DNA from: an uncultured Collinsella sp.
GTDB lineage: Bacteria > Actinomycetota > Coriobacteriia > Coriobacteriales > Coriobacteriaceae
NCBI GenBank assembly: GCA_900759435.1
Contig: CAAEVD010000074.1
Coordinates: forward strand, 1-15,423
Reading direction: 5' to 3'
DNA length: 15,423 nucleotides
Shown: positions 6,290-11,738 of the stretch, piece by piece
Layout of the letters: every line of letters begins with the position of its first letter
Numbering within the stretch: position 1 is the first letter of the stretch
Notes under the pieces: generated by a model
What the model was told of the DNA's origin: nothing
Database searches by the model: none
The model's input: only the letters and a program-made list of their open reading frames with translations
Program-made: the position numbers and the translations under genes

Positions 6290-7864
6290 TTGAGCATCAC
6301 GCCCCTCGATAGCATCCGCCGCGCCATCGCCCGCCGCAACGGCGTCACCGACCCCACCGTATCGGGCGGGGCGCACGGGCAGGGCGGACGCATCGAGAAC
6401 GGCCTGTTCCCCGCATCGCACACCGCCGAGGAGCTCGCACGAATCCAAGAGCTAAGCCAGCGTAACGCCGGCGGTCCCGACAGCAACCAGGCCACACGCC
6501 GTCGCCGCGAGCGCGATCGCCAGCCCGGCCCCATCCACCGCATGGTCAATGCCTGGTGGAACCGCCTGCTCGGAGCCGTCTACGGCGGCGGCTTCTCCAC
6601 GCAAGAAGCCGAGTACGAAGATCATGCCACCCGTCGCGACTACCTTTGGAATACCCTGGGCACCGCCGTATGGGGCATGGCGTTTCCTCTGCTCACCATC
6701 GTGTCCACGCAGCTCGTGGGCGCCGAGGAAGCCGGCAAGTTCTCCATTGCGTTTGTCACCGGCACGCTCATCATGATCGCGTGCAACTACGGCGTGCGCA
6801 ATTTTCAGGTCTCGGACATCGACGAGAAGGCGTCCTTTGCCTCCTACCAGCTCAACCGCTGGCTTTGCGGAGCATTCGCGCTGGCCTGCGGCCTTGCATA
6901 CAGCAGTGCCCGCGGCTACGACGCGCAGATGGCAACGATCGGCCTGGGCGTCTACCTGTATAAGGTGATCGACGGCGTAGCGGACGTGTACGAGGGCCGC
7001 CTGCAGCAGGCCGATAAACTCTACCTGGCCGGCATGAGCCAAACGCTGCGCTCCGTCGGCGTCATCGCGGTCTTTAGCGTGGCGCTGTTCCTTACGCGCA
7101 GCATGCCCATCGCGGCCATGGCCATGGGTGTCACCGCCATCGTCTCGCTCGTGCTGGTCACCGCGCCGCTGGCCCTGCTCGAAACCGAAAAATCGCGTCG
7201 CGTGAGCCTGCGCGAGGTCGGCCACCTGTTTGTCCAGTGCGCCCCGCTCTTTGGCGCACTGTTCCTGTTCAACCTCATCGAGAGCATGCCCAAGTTTGTG
7301 ATGGAAGGCACGCTGGCCTACAAATATCAGCTGTACTTTAATGCCCTGTTCTTTCCGGCGCAGGCTATTTTGCTGAGCATTGGATTTGTCTATAAACCGC
7401 AGCTTTTGCGTCTGTCGAGCATTTGGGCGAACCCGCGCAAACGCCGCCGTTTTGACTTGATTATTATTGCCGTTATGGCGCTGATCGTGGCCATCACCGG
7501 CGTATGCGCCGCATTTATGGCCGGCCCCGGCATTCCCCTCATGAGCTTTATGTACGGCCTCAACTTTGAGCGCTACCGCACATTGGCGCTGCTGATGGTT
7601 GTCGCTGGCGGCATCACCGCGGCCATCGACTTTATCTACGCCATCATCACAGTGCTGCGCCACGCCGGCGACGTCACCAAGATCTATCTGATCTGCTTTG
7701 CCGTGAGCGTGGTGCTCCCGGTGATCTTAATCAACCTGCTGGGCCTGATGGGTGCCGTCGTAAGTTACCTGGCTATCATGGCCCTACTGCTGGTGCTGTT
7801 GATTGTCGAATACGCCCACATCCGCCAGCGCATAGAACGAGCCCGCAACCCGTACGGCGCCTAA
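6290..7864 (+). CDS. Polysaccharide flippase-like membrane protein (MOP superfamily)
   Basis: This 524-residue protein resembles the Wzx/RfbX-type lipid-linked oligosaccharide flippases. From about residue 118 onward it is a series of hydrophobic segments consistent with 12 or so helices, starting with YLWNTLGTAVWGMAFPLLTI and including GKFSIAFVTGTLIMIACNYG and a pair of strongly hydrophobic C-terminal helices. The first 110 or so residues are hydrophilic, with an Arg-rich run near residues 69-77 and no signal peptide, so they are probably a cytosolic extension. The start is a TTG at 6290, supported by AGAAAGGA 7 bases upstream; no ATG in frame is better placed. It stands alone, without glycosyltransferases or a polymerase nearby, so its substrate is open. 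Flippase identity is based on overall resemblance rather than a decisive motif. Confidence 0.75.
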   Translation: MSITPLDSIRRAIARRNGVTDPTVSGGAHGQGGRIENGLFPASHTAEELARIQELSQRNAGGPDSNQATRRRRERDRQPGPIHRMVNAWWNRLLGAVYGGGFSTQEAEYEDHATRRDYLWNTLGTAVWGMAFPLLTIVSTQLVGAEEAGKFSIAFVTGTLIMIACNYGVRNFQVSDIDEKASFASYQLNRWLCGAFALACGLAYSSARGYDAQMATIGLGVYLYKVIDGVADVYEGRLQQADKLYLAGMSQTLRSVGVIAVFSVALFLTRSMPIAAMAMGVTAIVSLVLVTAPLALLETEKSRRVSLREVGHLFVQCAPLFGALFLFNLIESMPKFVMEGTLAYKYQLYFNALFFPAQAILLSIGFVYKPQLLRLSSIWANPRKRRRFDLIIIAVMALIVAITGVCAAFMAGPGIPLMSFMYGLNFERYRTLALLMVVAGGITAAIDFIYAIITVLRHAGDVTKIYLICFAVSVVLPVILINLLGLMGAVVSYLAIMALLLVLLIVEYAHIRQRIERARNPYGA

Positions 7865-7944
7865 TTAGCTGCCCCGGTCACCGGAATTTGCGATGGAATC
7901 TCCCCGACTGGGGTCTCGTTGCGAACAATATGCATCACGCAAAA

Positions 7945-8067
7945 CTAAGTGAGTAGACTTTTACCGAATCCCCGACCACGCCAGCAAAGCACAAGTCTGT
8001 GACCTGCAGTTTTATTGAGGCAAATAAGTTGGGTGCTCGGCATTTCCAAAAAAGTCTACTCACTTAG
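7945..8067. repeat. 123-base element bounded by perfect 18-base inverted repeats
   Basis: CTAAGTGAGTAGACTTTT (7945-7962) is the exact inverted complement of AAAAGTCTACTCACTTAG (8050-8067). The 87 bases between them have no coding frame or strong secondary structure that I can see. The layout resembles a miniature inverted-repeat element or a paired palindromic repeat. I see no clear target-site duplication (flanks AAAA and CCAG) and no transposase. Confidence 0.7.
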
Positions 8068-8069
8068 CC

Positions 8070-8166
8070 AGCGGGCAGCCAAATGATTATTTAATCCCCG
8101 TCCCAGAAAAATCAATTAGCGGGCAGAAGGGCAAAAGTAGTCAAAAAGGCCCCGTCCCAAATTAGC
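8070..8166. repeat. Degenerate tandem repeat, two units
   Basis: The order AGCGGGCAG, CCCCGTCCCA, AATTAGC occurs twice: at 8070-8078, 8096-8105, 8114-8120 and again at 8118-8126, 8150-8159, 8160-8166. The gaps between blocks differ in length. On the minus strand the middle block reads TGGGACGGGG, another GGGAC-core sequence. The last copy ends 15 bases past the phosphoesterase stop codon. Confidence 0.55.
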
Positions 8167-8181
8167 TACCCTTTGCAGCGA

Positions 8182-9021
8182 TTATTCGCCCGGGTTGATG
8201 TTCGCATAAAACTCCGCCCCGTCGTCCAGGCGCAGGATGCCCACGCGGCCGAACTCGGAACCGGTGGCCGCCGCACAGTCGATATCGATGCGATCGGGCA
8301 CGCCGGCGGTATCCTCGCCACCCAAGCGCACCATCCGCCCGCGGCCCGACTCCTCATCGAGCCCTGCCAGGCCGCCAACCTCGCAATAACGCCCCAGCGA
8401 CACCGTGGGCGTGTGGCCGCTCACCACGACCGGGCCCTTGCCCTCGGCAGAAAGCAGCCCCGTCGGGGCATCCCAGTAGCCGTGACGAATCCACAGCAAG
8501 TCATCGGACGACTGCACGGCGAGCATTTGCTGCAGCAGCTCGCTATCGGCATCGACCGCTCCCCTGCCGTCGCCGCAATCGACACCATGCTCAAGCAAAA
8601 ACGCACGCGCCGCCTCGGTCTGAACGCCGGCGTGCACCAGCAGATACGGTCGCTCGGCAGTCTCGACCACCGCGTAGAGCGGCAGGGCGGCAGCCCAGCG
8701 CACCAGCCCCTCGTATGCCTCAAATTCCATTTCGTTGAGCTGCTGACGCGTGGTCCAACCGCCATTGATATCCCAGGTCTCGGCATCGAGCGGGTCCTGG
8801 CCAATGATCGCGTCGAGCATGATCTGCTCGTGGTTGCCCTTAAGCACGCGAGCGTTGGGCAGCGACCGTACCAAGTTAATGACGCCGACCGGATCGGGAC
8901 CGCGGTCGATCATGTCGCCTAGCACGTACAGCGTGTCGTCGGACGTCAGCGAGATCTTGGAAAGGGCCTCGTCCAGCGCGCGCACGTGCCCGTGAGCATC
9001 AGATGTCACATAGATCGCCAT
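8182..9021 (-). CDS. Calcineurin-like metallophosphoesterase (PPP-family protein phosphatase type)
   Basis: This 279-residue protein carries the full PPP/ApaH-like phosphoesterase motif series: SDAHGH (residues 7-12, with Asp8 and His10 as metal ligands), GDMIDRGP (35-42), KGNHE (61-65), VHAG with His130, and SGHTP with His203. The GDxxDRG-GNHE spacing is that of bacterial Ser/Thr or Tyr protein phosphatases such as PrpA/PrpB and of ApaH (diadenosine tetraphosphatase), so the substrate may be a phosphoprotein or a dinucleotide. The first motif is SDAHG rather than GDxHG; the metal ligands are kept. The ATG at 9021 has a purine-rich GGGAAAGG 6 bases upstream. It is monocistronic by position and convergent with the flippase gene. 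A good promoter candidate lies about 75-100 bases upstream. Confidence 0.88.
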   Translation of the reverse strand: MAIYVTSDAHGHVRALDEALSKISLTSDDTLYVLGDMIDRGPDPVGVINLVRSLPNARVLKGNHEQIMLDAIIGQDPLDAETWDINGGWTTRQQLNEMEFEAYEGLVRWAAALPLYAVVETAERPYLLVHAGVQTEAARAFLLEHGVDCGDGRGAVDADSELLQQMLAVQSSDDLLWIRHGYWDAPTGLLSAEGKGPVVVSGHTPTVSLGRYCEVGGLAGLDEESGRGRMVRLGGEDTAGVPDRIDIDCAAATGSEFGRVGILRLDDGAEFYANINPGE

Positions 9022-9342
9022 GGAACGCCTTTCCCTGCATTACGGCCGAAGCCCGATGCCACGACTAAAACTTCAAGTTGAACTTAAACGTTACCCATTG
9101 TACTCCGTTGCAATAAAGCTGGAAAGTGCCACCGCTGCCAACGGTCACAAGCGGCCGCCCGCACGCCCCGAAAACACCGCGCCACCAGCACCAACGCCCC
9201 AACCAGCACCGCCCGCGCCCCCCGCCTCGTGTCGATAATGCGAACGCCCGCGGCTCGGCCCCATAAACCCACCATCTTTGGGTACAAATAACCGCAGACA
9301 ACTGACCGTGCCACGCCAACCACCCAGGAGCGGACACTACCC
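9022..9342. other. Divergent intergenic region of 321 bases
   Basis: This region separates the starts of the phosphoesterase (minus) and the antiporter (plus). It holds the phosphoesterase promoter candidate at 9097-9125 and the antiporter ribosome site AGGAG at 9326-9330. The middle (about 9160-9240) is C-rich with repeated CCN triplets, giving a proline/alanine-rich open frame on the plus strand that looks like composition rather than a gene. No convincing promoter for the antiporter was found; TACAAA at 9283-9288 is a weak -10 candidate. Confidence 0.6.
9097..9125 (-). promoter_or_regulatory. Predicted promoter for the phosphoesterase gene
   Basis: On the minus strand, TTTCCA (9125-9120) and TACAAT (9102-9097) are separated by exactly 17 bases, matching the sigma-70 consensus at four and five of six positions. 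Transcription would start near 9090, giving a leader of about 70 bases before the ATG at 9021. Confidence 0.5.
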
Positions 9343-10944
9343 ATGAACCAGATACTTCTCTTTATCGGCCTCGTCATCATTTTGTGTCTGACCATCAAAC
9401 CCGTCGGCAAAAAGCTCCCCTTCCCTACCCTGCTCATCTTTATCGCGCTCGGCATGCTGCTGGGCGTCAACGGGCCGGCGCACATCGACTTTAGCGACTA
9501 CGCGCTTACCGAAACCGTCTGCAGTACGGCGCTGCTGTTCATCATGTTCTACGGCGGCTTTAACACCAACATCGACCGCGCCAAGCCCGTCGCCGCGCCC
9601 GCGGTACTGCTGAGCACGCTCGGCGTTATCGCCACCGCCGGCATCACGGGCGCCTTTGCGCATTTTGCACTAGGCTTCGACTGGATCGGCGGCCTGCTGC
9701 TGGGCTCGGTCGTGGCGTCGACCGATGCGGCGAGCGTCTTTAGCGTGCTGCGCGAGCACAACCTTTCGCTAAAGGGCGCGACTGACTCGCTGCTCGAGGT
9801 CGAATCGGGCTCCAACGACCCCGTCGCCTACATGCTTACCGCGGTGCTCGCGACCCTCGCGGCGGGCGGCGACATCGACATTCCCGTGCTGTTGGCCAAG
9901 CAGATCACCCTGGGCGTGGGACTGGGCCTTGCCATCGGCTGGACATCCAGCCGCCTGATTGAACGCGCGCACGCAACGGCCGAGGGCGCGCAGACCATCT
10001 TTTTGTTCGCCGTGGCGATCGTTGCCTACGCGCTGCCGAGCTACCTGGGCGGCAACGGCTTTTTGGCCGTATACCTGGCAGGCATTGTGCTGGGTGCAAG
10101 CGACATCACCGGCAAGGTCGAGATGGCCCACTTCTTTGATACCCTCACCGAAATGGCCGAGATGACCATCTTCTTTTTGCTGGGCCTGCTCGTCACGCCC
10201 GCGCGCCTGCCGCAAATGCTGTTGCCGGGCCTGGCGCTCATGGCGTTTATGCTCTTCGTGAGCCGCCCCATCGCCGTCGGCCTGCTGTTGGCGCCCTTTA
10301 AGACCAATCCTCGCCAAGTCGCGCTCGTAAGCTGGGCGGGTCTGCGCGGCGCGGCTTCGGTCGTATTCAGCCTCTTTGCCGTGGTGGTCGGTGTTCCCGG
10401 TGGGCACGATCTGTTTGACCTGGTGTTTGTGATTGCCGTGTCGAGCATTGTGGTGCAGGGATCGCTGCTGCCGGCGGTGGCGAAAAAGCTCGACATGATC
10501 GACGCGGAAGGCGACGTGCGCCGTACGTTTAACGACTACCGCGACGAGGACGGCATGTCGTTTGTCAAGCTCAAGGTGGGCGCGGGTCATCCGTTTGCCG
10601 GTCGCTCGCTTGCGGACATTGGCAGCGTCACCGACATGCTCGTGGTCCTGGTGCTGCGTGACGGCGCACACCCCGTGCTGCCCAACGGCGATACCATAAT
10701 TGAGGAAGGAGACCTTCTGGTGATGGCCGCGCCGACGTTTGAAGAGCGTGCCGAGGTTACGCTGCGTGAGGTCACCGTGACGCCCCACGGTCGCCTGGCC
10801 GGCCAGCGTCTTCGCGATGTGCCGCAAGGCAAGCACCCCTTTATCGTGGTGATGCTCAAACGCGACGGCCAAACCATCATCCCCGACGGCAATACCCTCA
10901 TATACGCCGGCGACGAAGCCGTCATCGCCACGCTAGCGTCGTAG
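9343..10944 (+). CDS. CPA1-type potassium (or sodium)/proton antiporter with two RCK_C-like domains
   Basis: This 533-residue membrane protein exchanges monovalent cations for protons. Residues 1-385 form the transporter, with about 12 helices and CPA1/NhaP landmarks: VASTDAAS with Asp128, ESGSNDP with Asn158-Asp159 (ion-binding pair), SRPI with Arg308 and WAGLRGAAS with Arg335. The cytosolic C-terminus holds two similar TrkA_C/RCK_C-like units at about 404-463 and 473-532, each with a GxxL, RDG, PxGxTxI, GD pattern. Such domains bind ligands such as nucleotides and gate the pore. The arrangement resembles NhaP2/CvrA potassium/proton antiporters, but with a tandem domain. AGGAG lies 12 bases before the ATG. 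The gene ends just before a large palindrome. Potassium is favoured over sodium only by analogy. Confidence 0.9.
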   Translation: MNQILLFIGLVIILCLTIKPVGKKLPFPTLLIFIALGMLLGVNGPAHIDFSDYALTETVCSTALLFIMFYGGFNTNIDRAKPVAAPAVLLSTLGVIATAGITGAFAHFALGFDWIGGLLLGSVVASTDAASVFSVLREHNLSLKGATDSLLEVESGSNDPVAYMLTAVLATLAAGGDIDIPVLLAKQITLGVGLGLAIGWTSSRLIERAHATAEGAQTIFLFAVAIVAYALPSYLGGNGFLAVYLAGIVLGASDITGKVEMAHFFDTLTEMAEMTIFFLLGLLVTPARLPQMLLPGLALMAFMLFVSRPIAVGLLLAPFKTNPRQVALVSWAGLRGAASVVFSLFAVVVGVPGGHDLFDLVFVIAVSSIVVQGSLLPAVAKKLDMIDAEGDVRRTFNDYRDEDGMSFVKLKVGAGHPFAGRSLADIGSVTDMLVVLVLRDGAHPVLPNGDTIIEEGDLLVMAAPTFEERAEVTLREVTVTPHGRLAGQRLRDVPQGKHPFIVVMLKRDGQTIIPDGNTLIYAGDEAVIATLAS

Positions 10945-11040
10945 CCATCCCCACCCATAACTTGCGGTGAAATAGGGACTGAATAGGCCTTCTAGCAGCC
11001 TAAACAGTCCCTATTTCACCGCAAGTTATTGAGGGGATGG
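10945..11040. repeat. Nested palindrome of about 96 bases between convergent genes
   Basis: Three nested inverted repeats share one centre. CCATCCCC (10945-10952) pairs with GGGGATGG (11033-11040). A perfect 25-base arm (10957-10981, beginning ATAACTTGCGG and ending AGGGACTG) pairs with 11005-11029. TAGGC (10984-10988) pairs with GCCTA (10998-11002) inside the loop. It starts right after the antiporter stop codon and ends 19 bases before the stop of the small minus-strand gene, so it could end both transcripts. No long T-run follows on either strand. The arm again contains an AGGGAC core. Confidence 0.8.
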
Positions 11041-11059
11041 GGTTGAGGGGTGGCTATGG

Positions 11060-11266
11060 CTACCAGCCGTCGTCCGTATCATCGCCTGTGGCGAAGGCAC
11101 GGAGGTCGAGGCCTTCGCGTTCGGCTCGGGCTAGGAGCTCTTGGGGCGACTCGTCCTCGATATCCATCACGTCGAGCATGGCGGCCGGAAAGCCCACGCC
11201 CGCCGCAGACCCCGCGCGGTCGAGCAGGCTCTCGCGCAGCTGATCTACGTCAACTTCGATCTTCAT
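11060..11266 (-). CDS. Small conserved-looking hypothetical protein, 68 residues
   Basis: I do not recognise a characterised function. The protein is acidic, begins MKIEVDVDQLRESLLDRAG, continues GFPAAMLDVMDIEDESPQEL and ends in an Asp-rich tail DDTDDGW. The middle looks helical, with an amphipathic segment ELLARAEREGLDLRAF. The start at 11266 is well supported by TAGGAGG 7 bases upstream; the longer open frame to 11446 runs into the divergent gene and is not used. Short proteins of this general form, with a GFPxAxxD segment, occur as unannotated genes in other anaerobes as far as I recall, but I could not check. It is divergent from the nucleotidase-helicase unit across a 115-base gap and convergent with the antiporter gene. 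Confidence 0.75.
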   Translation of the reverse strand: MKIEVDVDQLRESLLDRAGSAAGVGFPAAMLDVMDIEDESPQELLARAEREGLDLRAFATGDDTDDGW

Positions 11267-11321
11267 GGTGAAACCTCCTACCAGGCAATCGCGACCGAAC
11301 AAACCGCACACCCCAAATGAT

Positions 11322-11350
11322 GTGCAATAAATCCCAGATACGGCCATAAT
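11322..11350 (+). promoter_or_regulatory. Weak promoter candidate for the nucleotidase-helicase unit
   Basis: GTGCAA (11322-11327) and CATAAT (11345-11350) are separated by 17 bases. The -10 matches at five positions, the -35 at only three. Transcription would start near 11357 and leave about 25 bases before the ATG, including AGGGAGG (11366-11372). The -35 overlaps an imperfect GCACA/TGTGC inverted pair that could bind a regulator. Confidence 0.35.
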
Positions 11351-11381
11351 AAAACAATGAACATCAGGGAGGTTGCGGACG

Positions 11382-11738
11382 ATGGATAAGCTCGATGCCA
11401 TGACGGAACATGTCAGGGACTTTTGTGATGCACGCGACTGGCGCAAATATCACACGCCAAAAGAGCTTGCCATAGGCATGGCAACTGAGTCCTCCGAGCT
11501 CCTTCAGCTCTTTCGTTTTGTGAGCGACGAGCGCATTGCAGAAATGTTCGAAGACACCGAGCAACGCCAAGCTATCGAAGACGAAGTCGCCGACACACTC
11601 CTTTTCCTTCTGCGTTTCGCAGATTTAAATGAAATCGACCTGCCAGCGGCGCTTTCGTCCAAGCTCAAGCGCAATGGCGAGCGCTACCCCGTCGATGCAT
11701 CATCTAACGAATACAGAAAGGCGAACCATCATGAGTAA
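11382..11738 (+). CDS. MazG-like nucleotide pyrophosphohydrolase
   Basis: This 118-residue all-alpha protein belongs to the MazG/RS21-C6-like NTP pyrophosphatase group, which hydrolyses (d)NTPs to the monophosphate and pyrophosphate. The metal-binding ExxE...ExxD pattern is visible as Glu36-x-x-Glu39 in the first half and Glu68-x-x-Asp71 in the second, and the conserved tail KLKRNGERYPVD (94-105) is present. Length is normal for the single-domain form. I chose the ATG at 11382, 9 bases after AGGGAGG, rather than a TTG three codons upstream. Its stop codon lies inside the next gene: the two overlap by 8 bases, which indicates translational coupling. Base composition is lower in GC than in the flanking core genes. 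It may clean the nucleotide pool or deplete nucleotides during infection; the role is inferred from its partner. Confidence 0.88.
   Translation: MDKLDAMTEHVRDFCDARDWRKYHTPKELAIGMATESSELLQLFRFVSDERIAEMFEDTEQRQAIEDEVADTLLFLLRFADLNEIDLPAALSSKLKRNGERYPVDASSNEYRKANHHE

Larger units (their letters stand above)
7865..8181. other. Convergent gap of 317 bases made of repeats, no gene
   Basis: This stretch lies between the 3' ends of the flippase and the phosphoesterase genes. It holds an element bounded by 18-base inverted repeats (7945-8067) and a degenerate tandem repeat (8070-8166), listed separately. It is AT-richer than the genes on either side. No open frame with a ribosome site was seen and no classical stem plus T-run terminator is obvious, although both flanking genes need one here. 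Confidence 0.7.

Noticed and set aside
6452..7663. 403-codon minus-strand open frame opposite the flippase gene
   Set aside because: Low-complexity antisense product without a ribosome site; the plus strand encodes coherent membrane helices.
9020..9238. Plus-strand 72-codon proline-rich open frame upstream of the antiporter
   Set aside because: Begins at the complement of the phosphoesterase start, lacks a ribosome site and is explained by C-rich composition.
9769..10872. 367-codon minus-strand open frame opposite the antiporter gene
   Set aside because: Antisense shadow of the CPA1 antiporter, His/Gln-rich and without domains.
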